DNA of 64,000 nucleotides from assembly GCF_009720745.1 (NCBI RefSeq), contig NZ_WNKX01000015.1, forward strand, positions 1 through 64,000, given 5' to 3'. Each line of letters starts with the position of its first letter. The first letter of the stretch is position 1. The translations under genes and the position numbers were made by a program. The notes below the pieces were generated by a model. It was not told the DNA's origin, did no database searches, and saw only the letters and a list, made by a program, of their open reading frames with translations. Source of the stretch: Massilia eburnea. Lineage in GTDB: Bacteria > Pseudomonadota > Gammaproteobacteria > Burkholderiales > Burkholderiaceae_D. Below, piece after piece: positions 27,499-35,827 of the stretch.

Positions 27499-29088
27499 AT
27501 GAGCATCACTCTGCCAGCAGGTATGCAAATCACAGGTGAAATCAAGCCAGGTTTCGAGCGCGTGCTGACCCCGGAAGCGCTGGCCCTGGTGGCCAAGCTG
27601 AGCCGCGAATTCGAACCGCGCCGCCAGGAATTGCTGGCCAAGCGCGTCGAACGCGCCAAGCGCCTGGACGCCGGCGAACGCCCTGACTTCCTGGCCGAAA
27701 CTGCGCATATCCGCAACGGCGACTGGAAGATCGCCCCGATCCCGAAAGCGCTGGAATGCCGCCGCGTGGAGATCACCGGTCCGGTAGAGCGCAAAATGGT
27801 CATCAATGCGTTGAACTCCGGCGCCGACTCCTACATGACCGACTTCGAGGATTCCAACACCCCGAATTGGGATAACCAGATCTCGGGCCAGATCAATATG
27901 CAGGACGCGGTGCGCAAGACCATCGCCCTGGAGCAGAACGGCAAGTCCTACAAGCTGAACGAAAAGACCGCCACCCTGGTGGTGCGTCCCCGCGGCTGGC
28001 ACCTGGATGAAAAGCACGTGACCGTCGACGGCAAGCGTGTTTCGGGCGGCATTTTCGACTTCGCCCTGTTCATGGTCCACAACGCGAAAGAGCAGCTGGC
28101 GCGTGGCGCCGGCCCATACTTCTACCTGCCGAAGATGGAATCGCACCTGGAAGCGCGCCTGTGGAACGACATCTTCGTGATGACCCAGAATGAACTGGGT
28201 ATCCCGCAAGGCACCATCAAGGCCACCGTGCTGATCGAAACCATCCTGGCGGCGTTCGAGATGGATGAAATCCTGTATGAACTGCGCGAGCACAGCTCGG
28301 GCCTGAATGCCGGCCGCTGGGACTACATCTTCAGCTGCATCAAGAAGTTCAAGCTGGATAAGGATTTCTGCCTGGCCGACCGCGCCAAGGTGACCATGAC
28401 TTCGCCGTTCATGCGCGCCTACGCGCTGCTGCTGCTGAAGACCTGCCACAAGCGCAACGCGCCGGCGATCGGCGGCATGGCTGCACTGATCCCGATCAAG
28501 AACGACCCGGAAAAGAACGAGATCGCGATGGGCGGCGTGCGCAACGACAAGGCGCGCGATGCGACCGATGGCTACGATGGCGGCTGGGTGGCGCACCCGG
28601 GCCTGGTCGACCTGGCCATGGGCGAATTCAAGAAGGTGCTGGGCGATGCGCCGAACCAGATTTCCAAACAGCGTCCGGACGTGGAAGTGACTTCGGCCGA
28701 ACTGCTGGACTTCAAGCCTGAGGCGCCCATTACCGAAGCCGGCCTGCGCTACAACATCAACGTGGGTATCCACTATCTGGGCAGCTGGTTGAACGGCAAC
28801 GGCTGCGTGCCGATCCATAATCTGATGGAAGATGCTGCCACTGCGGAGATCTCGCGCTCGCAGGTGTGGCAGTGGATTCGTTCTTCCAAGGGCGTGCTGG
28901 AAGATGGCCGCAAGGTGACTGCCGATATGGTGCGTGCGATGATTCCTGAGGAACTGCCGAAGGTGAAGGCTGCAGCTCCGGACGGTTCTACTCCGGCCTA
29001 CGATCGCGCTGCGGTGATCTTTGAAAAGATGTCGACTTCGGAGGCGTTTGAGGAATTCCTGACCCTGCCGCTGTACGAAGAAATCTAA
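27499..29088 (+). CDS. aceB: Malate synthase A
   Basis: A 529-residue enzyme condensing glyoxylate with acetyl-CoA to malate, the second step of the glyoxylate shunt that allows growth on acetate or fatty acids. The A isoform is indicated by length (about 530, against 720 for G) and by [15 protein letters not shown] near 113-127, [12 protein letters not shown], and a catalytic-base region [14 protein letters not shown] ribosome site (GGAGAAAG) sits just before the start. Isocitrate lyase is not in the window. Expression is probably set by the divergent LysR gene. Confidence 0.96.
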   Translation: MSITLPAGMQITGEIKPGFERVLTPEALALVAKLSREFEPRRQELLAKRVERAKRLDAGERPDFLAETAHIRNGDWKIAPIPKALECRRVEITGPVERKMVINALNSGADSYMTDFEDSNTPNWDNQISGQINMQDAVRKTIALEQNGKSYKLNEKTATLVVRPRGWHLDEKHVTVDGKRVSGGIFDFALFMVHNAKEQLARGAGPYFYLPKMESHLEARLWNDIFVMTQNELGIPQGTIKATVLIETILAAFEMDEILYELREHSSGLNAGRWDYIFSCIKKFKLDKDFCLADRAKVTMTSPFMRAYALLLLKTCHKRNAPAIGGMAALIPIKNDPEKNEIAMGGVRNDKARDATDGYDGGWVAHPGLVDLAMGEFKKVLGDAPNQISKQRPDVEVTSAELLDFKPEAPITEAGLRYNINVGIHYLGSWLNGNGCVPIHNLMEDAATAEISRSQVWQWIRSSKGVLEDGRKVTADMVRAMIPEELPKVKAAAPDGSTPAYDRAAVIFEKMSTSEAFEEFLTLPLYEEI

Positions 29089-29089
29089 A

Positions 29090-29255
29090 CCCGGTAAACC
29101 GGGGTCTGACTCAAGGGTCAGACCCTGCCGGCGCCACAGCCGATGGTGTTGGTTGTGCCTTTGAACTTCGACGAAAGTCAAAGGCCCAGAACCAACCCCG
29201 TTGGCCGCAAGATCATTCGGGGTCTGACCCTTGGGTCAGACCCAGGGTTACCGGG
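29090..29255. repeat. Long inverted repeat filling the gap between convergent aceB and isomerase genes
   Basis: Left arm 29090-29126 and right arm 29219-29255 are 37-base near-perfect reverse complements around a 92-base centre. Each arm carries its own hairpin, GGGTCTGAC...GTCAGACCC. The left arm begins one base after the aceB stop codon and the right arm ends at the base before the isomerase stop codon, so the element occupies the whole gap. It is likely a bidirectional transcription end or a REP-like element. Confidence 0.85.
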
Positions 29256-29900
29256 TTAGCGGCGCGTAGCCAACGCCGGCCGCTCAAGAAACGCCCGCAA
29301 GCGCGCCTCATCAATCCGCAGCCCGCCAATCCTGCGCAACAGACTGTCCACCCGGTCAGCCCCCCAGAACAGCTCGCCCTCATAAACAAAGCTGGGCACC
29401 CCAAACACCCCCTCGGCAATGGCCTGCTCAGTCGCCCGCGCCAGTTCCGCCTTGACCTCCGGCGTACCCGCAGCAGCCACCAGCGCCTCCCCATCAAGCC
29501 CGCAATCGCGCGCCACGCGAGAAAGCACGGCAAAATCCTGCGCATCCAGCCCCAATTCCCAAGTAGCCGCCATCACCGCCGAAACAAATGCAATCCGCGC
29601 TTCACGGCCAACAATTGCCGTCGCCATGCGCAACATCAGCAAAGGATTGAACGGATGCCCCGGCGGCCCGACAAACTCCAGCCCCTGGGCCGCCGCCTGC
29701 CGCATCACATCGCGGAAAGTCAGCACGCGCTTGGCCGGGACTTCCGCCGGCCCCACCAAACCATGCTTGTTCAGCATCGCGGCAAACAAGACAGGAACCA
29801 TTTCAACCTTGACGCCCGCCGCCTCGATGCGGGCAATCTGCTTGGTCGCCAGCCACACGAATGGGCTGATGGGATCAACGTACATGCGGACGGTCTGCAT
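29256..29900 (-). CDS. 2-hydroxychromene-2-carboxylate isomerase family (DsbA/GST-kappa fold)
   Basis: A 214-residue thioredoxin-fold protein of the DSBA-like/HCCA isomerase family. The N-terminus MYVDPISPFVWLATKQIARIE matches the start of these enzymes (Ser in place of a CxxC pair, so not a disulfide oxidase), and the C-terminal GVFGVPSFVYEGELFWGADR is the family signature. Members are glutathione-dependent isomerases of aromatic degradation, but many act on unknown substrates. ATG at 29900 with GGGAG upstream is preferred to a longer frame. It follows gloB by 13 bases; both use glutathione chemistry, which supports a shared transcript. Confidence 0.82.
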   Translation of the reverse strand: MQTVRMYVDPISPFVWLATKQIARIEAAGVKVEMVPVLFAAMLNKHGLVGPAEVPAKRVLTFRDVMRQAAAQGLEFVGPPGHPFNPLLMLRMATAIVGREARIAFVSAVMAATWELGLDAQDFAVLSRVARDCGLDGEALVAAAGTPEVKAELARATEQAIAEGVFGVPSFVYEGELFWGADRVDSLLRRIGGLRIDEARLRAFLERPALATRR

Positions 29901-29913
29901 AAATCTCCCTAAG

Positions 29914-30699
29914 TCAGAAGTTGTTCTTCCACTCCCTGAGCGCGGCAAAGACGGCCACCGGCGGTTCGCCGCCAGTCAATCTGCCCGCCTCGCGCAGCGT
30001 GGAAGCGATTTCAGGTTCACGGTAACGCAGGAAAGGATTCGTGGCGCGTTCCAGCCCAATGGTGCTAGGGACGGTTGGCTGGCCCCGTTCGCGGGTCGCG
30101 GAGTCGGCCGCCACGCGTGCGCGCAGGGCCGCATTCCCCGGTTCCACCGCGCTGGCGAAGCGCAGGTTGGACAGCGTATATTCATGGGCGCAAAACACCT
30201 TGGTAGCCTCTGGCAGAGACGCCAGCTTGCCTAGCGATTCCGTCATCTGCGCCGGAGTGCCCTCGAACAGGCGCCCGCAACCTCCGGCAAACATGGTGTC
30301 GCCGCAGAATACCCAGGGCTCGGCGCCATCGCGCACATAGGCGATATGGCCCCGCGTATGCCCCGGCACGTCGAGCACGCGCAACGACAGGCCGAGGCCG
30401 GGAACTGAGACCCGGTCGCCTTCGCCCAGCGGTACGGTGACGGCCGCGATACCATCATGGCGCGGGCCGAAAACAGGGACCTGGAATTGCGCCAAAAGCC
30501 CCGGCACGCCGCCAATATGGTCAGCATGGTGATGGGTGAGTAGAATGGCGGTAAGTGTCAGGCCGTGCTGGTGCAGGGCGGCAAGGATAGGCGCCGCGTC
30601 GCCGGGATCGACGGCTGCCGCATTGCGGCCGTCGTGGATCAGCCAAAGGTAGTTATCCTTGAAGGCTGGAACAGTGAGAACGGAAACAGGTTTGCTCAT
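29914..30699 (-). CDS. gloB: Hydroxyacylglutathione hydrolase (glyoxalase II)
   Basis: A 261-residue metallo-beta-lactamase-fold hydrolase releasing D-lactate and glutathione from S-lactoylglutathione in methylglyoxal detoxification. The metal motif is [11 protein letters not shown] (about 54-64), with further ligands in [10 protein letters not shown] and [17 protein letters not shown], and the glutathione-binding C-terminal half has [13 protein letters not shown]. The start is ATG at 30699; upstream codons in the same frame would overlap the divergent methyltransferase start. Only 20 bases separate the two genes' starts, so their promoters must overlap neighbouring coding DNA. Confidence 0.93.
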   Translation of the reverse strand: MSKPVSVLTVPAFKDNYLWLIHDGRNAAAVDPGDAAPILAALHQHGLTLTAILLTHHHADHIGGVPGLLAQFQVPVFGPRHDGIAAVTVPLGEGDRVSVPGLGLSLRVLDVPGHTRGHIAYVRDGAEPWVFCGDTMFAGGCGRLFEGTPAQMTESLGKLASLPEATKVFCAHEYTLSNLRFASAVEPGNAALRARVAADSATRERGQPTVPSTIGLERATNPFLRYREPEIASTLREAGRLTGGEPPVAVFAALREWKNNF

Positions 30700-30719
30700 G
30701 GGCTCAATAAAGGGAATGC

Positions 30720-31499
30720 ATGGATAGCGCAACATCCGACGAATCCATTATAGCGTTCGACAAATGGCTGGAAACACCGCCGGGTGCATACGTGCGCGCC
30801 TGGGAGCAGGCATGCCTGGACAAGATGGTGGCCAATATCTTCGGTTTCAACGCCGTACAGATCGGCATGCCGCAAATCGACGCGCTGGCGGCCAACCGCA
30901 TGCCGCACCAGTGGCTGGCCGACATCCGCCTGCATCCGCGCCAATCGGGCACCGGCCGCGCAGTCGCGGTCACGCTCGATAGCGAGGAACTGCCGTTTGC
31001 TACCAATAGTATGGACCTGGTGGTGCTGCCGCATGTCCTGGAATTCTCCGCCGAACCGCACCAGGTGCTGCGCGAAGTCGAACGTGTGCTGATTCCTGAA
31101 GGCCAGGTCATCGTATGCGGCTTCAACCCGGTGAGCCTGTGGGGCTTGCGCCAGGTGCGCGGGCGCCTGACCGGATCGCACTACCTGCCGAAGGCGGGCG
31201 AATTCATCTCCATGCCGCGCATCAAAGACTGGCTAAAATTGCTGAACATGGGCGTAAGCCAGACGCAATTAGGCTGCTACGCGCCGGCCTGCCGCACCGA
31301 GCGCTGGCTGGCGCGCTACAACTTCATGGACCGCGCGGGCCCCAATTACTGGCCGTATTTCGGCGCGGTGTATATGGTGCAGGCGATCAAGCGCGTCAAA
31401 GGCATGCGCCTGATCGGACCGGCCTGGAAGCAGAAAACGGCCAAGGCGGGCGTTCCCGTCCCGGCCGCCAACAAACACAAAGAAAGCATCGATGGATAA
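30720..31499 (+). CDS. Class I SAM-dependent methyltransferase
   Basis: A 259-residue protein whose middle has the methyltransferase-11 pattern: an acidic strand end around [23 protein letters not shown] and [21 protein letters not shown] (about 95-140). The canonical glycine-rich motif I is weak (the segment before GMPQIDAL is shortened), so cofactor binding is less sure than in typical members. Orthologues lie between gloB and rnhA in many proteobacteria, as here. The stop overlaps the rnhA start by 8 bases. The substrate is unknown. Confidence 0.78.
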   Translation: MDSATSDESIIAFDKWLETPPGAYVRAWEQACLDKMVANIFGFNAVQIGMPQIDALAANRMPHQWLADIRLHPRQSGTGRAVAVTLDSEELPFATNSMDLVVLPHVLEFSAEPHQVLREVERVLIPEGQVIVCGFNPVSLWGLRQVRGRLTGSHYLPKAGEFISMPRIKDWLKLLNMGVSQTQLGCYAPACRTERWLARYNFMDRAGPNYWPYFGAVYMVQAIKRVKGMRLIGPAWKQKTAKAGVPVPAANKHKESIDG

Positions 31500-31932
31500 A
31501 GTAGAGATTTACACCGACGGCGCCTGCAAGGGCAACCCTGGCACCGGCGGCTGGGGCGCGCTGATGATCGCGGGCGACGCCAAGAAGGAACTGTTCGGCG
31601 GCGAGCTGAATACCACCAATAACCGCATGGAGCTGACCGCAGTGATCGAATCGCTGAAGGCGCTGAAGCGACCTTGCGAGGTGGTGCTGCACACCGACAG
31701 CCAGTACGTCCAGAAGGGCATCAGCGAATGGATCCACGGCTGGAAAGCGCGCGGCTGGAAAACCTCCACCAAGGAACCCGTGAAGAACGCCGACCTGTGG
31801 CAGGCACTCGACGCAGCGCAGGCCGTCCACACGGTCGATTGGCGCTGGGTGCGCGGCCACAACGGCCATCCGGGCAACGAGCGCGCCGACCAGCTGGCCA
31901 ACCTGGGCGTGGAATCGGTGCGCAAGAAATAA
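31492..31932 (+). CDS. rnhA: Ribonuclease HI
   Basis: A 146-residue endonuclease that degrades the RNA strand of RNA-DNA hybrids (R-loops, primers). All catalytic residues are visible: Asp9 in [11 protein letters not shown], Glu47 in NNRMELTA, Asp69 in HTDSQYV and Asp133 in GNERADQLA, with His123 in the flexible loop. Length is close to E. coli RNase HI (155). The classic rnhA-dnaQ order is kept, 45 bases apart, and the 8-base overlap with the methyltransferase gene makes this an operon. Confidence 0.96.
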   Translation: MDKVEIYTDGACKGNPGTGGWGALMIAGDAKKELFGGELNTTNNRMELTAVIESLKALKRPCEVVLHTDSQYVQKGISEWIHGWKARGWKTSTKEPVKNADLWQALDAAQAVHTVDWRWVRGHNGHPGNERADQLANLGVESVRKK

Positions 31933-31977
31933 GGCCTGTTATACTTCGCCGCTTGCTACGAACAAATTCGTCAATTT

Positions 31978-32679
31978 ATGCGTCAAATCGTCCTCGATAC
32001 CGAAACCACCGGCATTAACCCCAAACAGGGCAACCGAATCATTGAAATTGGCTGCGTCGAACTGTTCGAGCGCAAGCTGACCGGGAATAACTTCCACCGC
32101 TATATCAATCCAGAGCGCGATTCGGAAGAGGGCGCATTGGCGGTGCACGGCCTGACCACCGAGTTCCTGCGCGATAAACCGCGCTTCCACGAAGTGGTGG
32201 AGGAGCTGCGCGAGTACATCCAGGGTGCGGAAGTCATCATCCATAACGCGCCGTTCGACCTGGGCTTCCTGAACCACGAATTCAACCTGCTCAAGCTGCC
32301 GACTTTCGATTCCCACATCAATGGCGTGATCGACACCCTGGTGCAGGCGAAGGAAATGCGTCCCGGTAAGCGCAATTCGCTGGATGCGCTGTGTGAACAC
32401 TTCGGCATCTCCAATGCGCACCGCAAGCTGCACGGCGCTTTGCTGGACGCGGAATTGCTTGCTGACGTCTACCTCGCCATGACGCGCGGCCAGAATAGCC
32501 TGGGCATGGACATTGTGATCGAGGAAAGCAGCGGCGGTATCGCCATGGCCGAGATTGCACTGGCCGAGGTGATGGTGTTGCGCGCCAGCGATGCGGAAGA
32601 GGCTGCGCACAAGGATTTGCTCGATGGCCTGGACAAGGCAGTCAAGGGAACTTGTGTTTGGCGTACCTCTAGTCTATAA
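31978..32679 (+). CDS. dnaQ: DNA polymerase III epsilon subunit (proofreading exonuclease)
   Basis: A 233-residue 3'-5' exonuclease of the DEDDh type. ExoI is VLDTETTGINP (Asp7, Glu9), ExoII NAPFDLGFLNHE near 85-96, and ExoIII HRKLHGALLDAELLADVYL near 142-160 (catalytic His and Asp). A C-terminal tail of about 60 residues should carry the region that binds the polymerase alpha subunit. The 3' end of the gene contains the promoter of the tRNA-Val gene (32652-32680), so coding and promoter sequence overlap. Confidence 0.95.
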   Translation: MRQIVLDTETTGINPKQGNRIIEIGCVELFERKLTGNNFHRYINPERDSEEGALAVHGLTTEFLRDKPRFHEVVEELREYIQGAEVIIHNAPFDLGFLNHEFNLLKLPTFDSHINGVIDTLVQAKEMRPGKRNSLDALCEHFGISNAHRKLHGALLDAELLADVYLAMTRGQNSLGMDIVIEESSGGIAMAEIALAEVMVLRASDAEEAAHKDLLDGLDKAVKGTCVWRTSSL

Positions 32680-32680
32680 T
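32652..32680 (+). promoter_or_regulatory. Sigma-70 promoter of tRNA-Val, inside the 3' end of dnaQ
   Basis: TTGTGT (32652-32657), a 17-base spacer and a perfect TATAAT (32675-32680) lie 11 bases before the mature tRNA. The -35, the spacer and most of the -10 are also codons of dnaQ, whose stop ends at 32679. Confidence 0.75.
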
Positions 32681-32691
32681 AGCGCCACTTT

Positions 32692-32766
32692 GGGAGGTTA
32701 GCTCAGGGGTAGAGCACTGCATTCACACTGCAGGGGTCACAAGTTCGAAACTTGTACTTCCCACCA
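32692..32766 (+). tRNA. tRNA-Val (CAC)
   Basis: A 75-base cloverleaf: acceptor GGGAGGT pairs with ACTTCCC (one G-T), D arm GCTC/GAGC, anticodon stem CTGCA/TGCAG with loop TTCACAC (anticodon CAC, reading GUG valine), T arm ACAAG-TTCGAAA-CTTGT, discriminator A and an encoded CCA end. It has its own promoter and an intrinsic terminator at 32784-32817. The type III secretion island begins about 360 bases downstream. Confidence 0.96.
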
Positions 32767-32783
32767 GAATTAAGTAGCAAATC

Positions 32784-32817
32784 AAAGGCCTGCATCAACG
32801 TGATGTGGGCCTTTTTT
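32784..32817 (+). terminator. Intrinsic terminator after tRNA-Val
   Basis: AAAGGCCTGCATCA pairs with TGATGTGGGCCTTT (two G-T pairs) around a 3-base loop and is followed by further T residues. Confidence 0.88.
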
Positions 32818-32954
32818 GTTGCTGATGCAGATGGTACGGAAAAAGTCCGGAATCGTCCCGGGACATCATTCTTGCGGCAACCGCTTGTACGCGCCCGACC
32901 TTCTGTCATCACCCTAGATTCCGCACGGCAATCCAGGTAATTATGTTGTTCAAA

Positions 32955-32987
32955 AAATCACCAAAGAATCACATCCTTTGGTGATTT
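32955..32987. promoter_or_regulatory. Palindromic operator candidate upstream of sctD
   Basis: AAATCACCAAAG (32955-32966) and CTTTGGTGATTT (32976-32987) are a perfect 12-base inverted repeat with a 9-base centre. It ends 20 bases before a -10-like TATATT, so it would overlap or abut the -35 region, where activators usually bind. The same core (AATCACCAA/TTGGTGATT) recurs at 51002-51032 before the LuxR-type regulator gene. Confidence 0.65.
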
Positions 32988-33124
32988 GCCGCACCTCCCA
33001 TCCCCGGTATATTTTGCTCCGAGCTTGCCAATATTGACAGATCTGAACGGTCAGTTGGCTTGCCGAGGGCTCCCCCCGTTGCGTTTTGTTGGTGGCAGAA
33101 AATTCCGATTAGGTGGTGCACATC

Positions 33125-34276
33125 ATGGCGGAAACACTCAAAAGCAGAACAGTCCGCGTAGTGCAGGGCTTGCAGCAAGGGGCGGAGTTCACCTTCGACT
33201 CAGGCTTGTCTTGCGTGATCGGCTCGGACGCATCTTGCACGGCGATCTTGCTGGATGAAAATGTAGCTCCAAGGCATTGCCTGCTGGCGATCGATCACCG
33301 GGGTGTGCACTGCAGCGCGCTGGACGATTCCGTGCGCATCGGCGCCAGCATGTTGGAGCCGGGCGAGACGGCCAGGATTTTCGATTACCAGACCATTGAA
33401 ATAGGCAGCGCGTCGTTTGCGGTGCGGCCGGCAGACGAAGAGTGGGAAAAGGGCCTCGCAAAAGCAGGATCGTTGTTGGGGAGTTTCGCGCCGGGGGGCA
33501 ACTTGCGTAGTCCAAGCCGTTTGCTGCGCAGCGCGGTCCTGGTGGTGGTCGGATTCGCGGCCAGCCTGAGCCTGGCCTACGCCATGATGTCACCCGACCG
33601 GACGGAAATGACCGAGGCCCGTACACGCGAGGCGCGGGAATGGCTCAAGTCGGTAGCACCGGTGGGCAGTCAATTGCAGTTGGAGGTCGACAGTGATCAC
33701 CACCTGTCGGTATCGGGATACGTCAGCACCATTTACCAGCGCGACTTGCTTGCCATGTCCTTGCATGATTCCGAATACAAGGCGCGCAGCGACATCCATG
33801 CCACCGAGGAAATCGTGGCCTCGGTAGCGCGCCTGGCCCGCTTGGGGGGCATCAGTTGCCTCGCCAAAGACGCCGGGGCTGGTGTCGTCACCTGTGCCAA
33901 CGAAGTCGATACCCTCGAGGCCGCATCCAAACTCACCTCGCTGGCACAGCAGGTACCGGGCTTGAAGGCGCTGAACGTGCAGGTCAAGAAGGGCGAGCCC
34001 GTTGCCACTCCCGCCCCGCTGGTCGCGGAAGCTGCTCCGCCTGCTGCGCTGGCCGTGGCGGCGATGGAGCCGGCGGGCGCGCCGCTGCGGATGTCGAAAC
34101 GCTTTTCATCGATTCTGATTTGGAAGAAAAACAAATGGTTGATCGGCGCATATGGGGAGAAATTCGCGGAAGGTGATGAGTTCAACGGTATCCGGATAGT
34201 CAAGATCGAATTGGACCAGGTCGAGTTTCAAAAAGGTGACCGGCATTACGTCTTCCCCCTGGCGGCGCTGCAATGA
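33125..34276 (+). CDS. sctD: Type III secretion inner-membrane ring protein SctD (YscD/HrpQ family, FHA domain)
   Basis: A 383-residue bitopic protein. Residues ~8-100 resemble the cytoplasmic FHA domain of YscD/EscD. One helix (about 131-155, LRSAVLVVVGFAASLSLAYA) is followed by periplasmic ring-building domains, including VSGYVSTIYQRDLL and a C-terminal FNGIRIVKIELDQVEFQKGDRHYVFPL. With SctJ it forms the inner-membrane ring and normally docks to the secretin SctC, which is absent here. ATG at 33125 has AGGTGG 8 bases upstream, better than a GTG at 33113. It is first in the operon and overlaps sctE by 4 bases. Confidence 0.85.
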   Translation: MAETLKSRTVRVVQGLQQGAEFTFDSGLSCVIGSDASCTAILLDENVAPRHCLLAIDHRGVHCSALDDSVRIGASMLEPGETARIFDYQTIEIGSASFAVRPADEEWEKGLAKAGSLLGSFAPGGNLRSPSRLLRSAVLVVVGFAASLSLAYAMMSPDRTEMTEARTREAREWLKSVAPVGSQLQLEVDSDHHLSVSGYVSTIYQRDLLAMSLHDSEYKARSDIHATEEIVASVARLARLGGISCLAKDAGAGVVTCANEVDTLEAASKLTSLAQQVPGLKALNVQVKKGEPVATPAPLVAEAAPPAALAVAAMEPAGAPLRMSKRFSSILIWKKNKWLIGAYGEKFAEGDEFNGIRIVKIELDQVEFQKGDRHYVFPLAALQ

Positions 34277-34527
34277 AGACTCTTAACCAAGACGATCAGT
34301 TGCCCCCCAGCGAGTTTGCCACGCGTCTCCTTGCCGATAGAAGCGGCGCTCTGTGCGCCGAATACCGGCGCCTGATGGAGCAGGCCGTCGCAACCGGCGC
34401 CGAGCGTTTGCGGCACCCACTTGAGCAGCGTGAGTACGCGGCAACCAGGGCCCTGGTCGAGAGCGCGGCTGTTTCGGTCGAGGTTTTGCAGAACATCTGG
34501 GACGGCATGCATTTGAATCCCCGTTAG
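34273..34527 (+). CDS. Small T3SS protein, candidate SctE-type (YscE/EscE) needle co-chaperone
   Basis: An 84-residue, mostly helical, charged cytosolic protein. Size and position between sctD and the needle gene match YscE/EscE/PscE, which with a TPR partner (YscG) keeps needle subunits from polymerising in the cytoplasm. Such small proteins diverge strongly, and the call rests on synteny and predicted helices, not motifs. Its start overlaps the sctD stop (ATGA). A 113-base gap with an inverted repeat separates it from the needle gene, the largest gap within the sctD-sctV run. Confidence 0.6.
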   Translation: MKTLNQDDQLPPSEFATRLLADRSGALCAEYRRLMEQAVATGAERLRHPLEQREYAATRALVESAAVSVEVLQNIWDGMHLNPR

Positions 34528-34528
34528 C

Positions 34529-34562
34529 GAGGCGGGAACCATGCAGGATTGCCACCCGCCTC
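34529..34562 (+). other. Intra-operon stem-loop before the needle gene
   Basis: GAGGCGGG (34529-34536) pairs with CCCGCCTC (34555-34562) across an 18-base loop, starting 2 bases after the SctE-type stop. There is no T-run. It could be an mRNA processing or stabilising structure that raises the level of the downstream needle message. Confidence 0.5.
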
Positions 34563-34640
34563 AGCCCAGCTGGAGGCGGAGATGGCTGGAAGTAGGGTGA
34601 TGCTGGGGCAGCAGCCTTTTAACCTTTTATGGAGAGAGAC

Positions 34641-34871
34641 ATGACAAACGGATTTGATGGTGCAATTTCAGGTGCAGGCGGTCTATTGCAAGCTGCGTTC
34701 GATGGCCTGGCGCATCTGCCGGATGCGAAGAAGGATCCGGCCGGATTCGCCACTGGCATGCAAAAGGTCGCGCTCTCGATGCAGGTCGCGAGTACGGCGC
34801 AGAGCGCAGTCTCCGAAACGATCAAGGCGTTTGGGGAAGGCACCAAAGGCGCTGCGCACAATATTTCGTAA
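34641..34871 (+). CDS. sctF: Candidate T3SS needle subunit SctF
   Basis: A 76-residue helical protein. Needle proteins are about 70-85 residues with two helices around a Pro-containing turn and a C-terminal helix ending near a conserved Lys; here the turn is DAKKDPAGF and the second helix GMQKVALSMQVASTAQSAVSETIKAF. The family Asn-Pro is Asp-Pro here and the tail is 11 residues longer than usual after the Lys, so the match is moderate. A strong ribosome site (GGAGAGAG) 2 bases before ATG 34641, also usable for higher output, supports this start over 34629. It lies between the SctE-type and SctG-type genes as in ysc clusters. It should polymerise into the external needle. Confidence 0.65.
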   Translation: MTNGFDGAISGAGGLLQAAFDGLAHLPDAKKDPAGFATGMQKVALSMQVASTAQSAVSETIKAFGEGTKGAAHNIS

Positions 34872-34930
34872 GCGCTGGCTTGGCGAAATAGCAGGGCGCG
34901 CTGTCGCGATATGCGTACATGGAGATTGGA

Positions 34931-35398
34931 ATGTCTGATTTGGAAAAATTGAATATCTTCTCTCCATGTGTTCTACAGCGCATTGCCGAGATCGGCTTCC
35001 TGGCAAGCGAGTATGGATTTCACGAAAAGGCCGAACAGATTTTCTCGGGTATGGCTCTGGCAAAACCCGATAGTTCAGCGCCTGCGGTCGCTCTGGCGGT
35101 GGTCCATGCGCGCAGCGGGCGTCTGCAGGACGCCATTACAGGCTTGAAGCATGCTGTCGGGGCTTTTCCCGCCAGTGAAATGGTGAAGGCCATGCTTGGT
35201 GCGTTCCTCGTGGAGGACAGGCAGGACGGCGCGCTGGAACTCTTCGACGCCGTGCTTGCCAGCAGGCAGGAGCCGGGCGCAGTGAATATTGTCGAATGCT
35301 GGCTGGACCAGGCGCGCAAGCTGAAAGAAGAGGGCGCGGCGCGCAAGACCGATACGGGGTCGCTGGCATTTTTCCGTCATCACAACATACGGGCCTAG
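34931..35398 (+). CDS. TPR-like T3SS chaperone, SctG-type (YscG/HrpB1 position)
   Basis: A 155-residue helical protein with TPR-like pairs (EIGFLASEYGFHEKAEQIFSGM, AVVHARSGRLQDAITGLKHAV). YscG and PscG are TPR proteins that hold the needle subunit together with YscE; this gene follows the needle gene directly, matching that order. It is somewhat longer than YscG (115). ATG at 34931 has GGAG 6 bases upstream. Function is inferred from fold and synteny. Confidence 0.65.
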   Translation: MSDLEKLNIFSPCVLQRIAEIGFLASEYGFHEKAEQIFSGMALAKPDSSAPAVALAVVHARSGRLQDAITGLKHAVGAFPASEMVKAMLGAFLVEDRQDGALELFDAVLASRQEPGAVNIVECWLDQARKLKEEGAARKTDTGSLAFFRHHNIRA

Positions 35399-35432
35399 CG
35401 GCTACGGCAGCAGTACCAGGCAAGGAGAAAAC

Positions 35433-35813
35433 ATGGACTTCACCTCCCTATCGTCGCTGCAGGCCTTGCAGGCATCGACACAGGCCGGCGCTGAGCGGGC
35501 GCCAGCGCCCGATCCGGCGTCGATCAGCCGCTTTCAGGAATTGCTCGGAGAGCCGCATTCGCCAACCCTGGCGGGCGAAGGACCGGGGGCCGCTTCGCAA
35601 GCGATCCGCAGCCATAGCGAAAATATGTCGTCGATGTGGAGCTCCGCGCAAGCTTCGATCGAAAACCTGTTGAAAAAAGAAGGCGACCTTTCGATGAAGG
35701 ACGTGCTGCAGCTCCAATATGACATGGTCAAGACGTCGGCTGCCTTTGAAGTGGTGTCGAAGGCAGCGGGCATGACGGAGAAGGGCACGGAGTCCCTGTT
35801 CCAGCGTAATTGA
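35433..35813 (+). CDS. sctI: T3SS inner rod protein SctI (YscI/HrpB family)
   Basis: A 126-residue protein with a disordered N-terminal half and a C-terminal helical half. The end, MKDVLQLQYDMVKTSAAFEVVSKAAGMTEKGTESLF, matches the YscI/PrgJ rod signature (a long helix, then vSKaagk and a short helix). SctI forms the rod/adaptor joining the export gate to the needle. AAGGAGAAAAC precedes the start. Its stop overlaps a TTG that could open sctJ, but the likelier sctJ start is 14 bases on. Confidence 0.8.
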   Translation: MDFTSLSSLQALQASTQAGAERAPAPDPASISRFQELLGEPHSPTLAGEGPGAASQAIRSHSENMSSMWSSAQASIENLLKKEGDLSMKDVLQLQYDMVKTSAAFEVVSKAAGMTEKGTESLFQRN

Positions 35814-35827
35814 CCTTGAAACCGCCC

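Larger units (their letters stand above)
32767..33124 (+). other. Gene-free leader between tRNA-Val and the type III secretion operon
   Basis: This 358-base stretch holds the tRNA terminator, a 12-base perfect inverted repeat at 32955-32987 and a -10-like TATATT at 33008-33013. The mRNA leader before sctD would be about 100 bases. Small open frames here run across the tRNA or lack ribosome sites and are not genes. No integrase remnant and no duplicated tRNA 3' end is seen. Confidence 0.6.

Noticed and set aside
32703-32940. Short frames on both strands over tRNA-Val
   Set aside because: They read through the tRNA gene and its terminator, a common false call.
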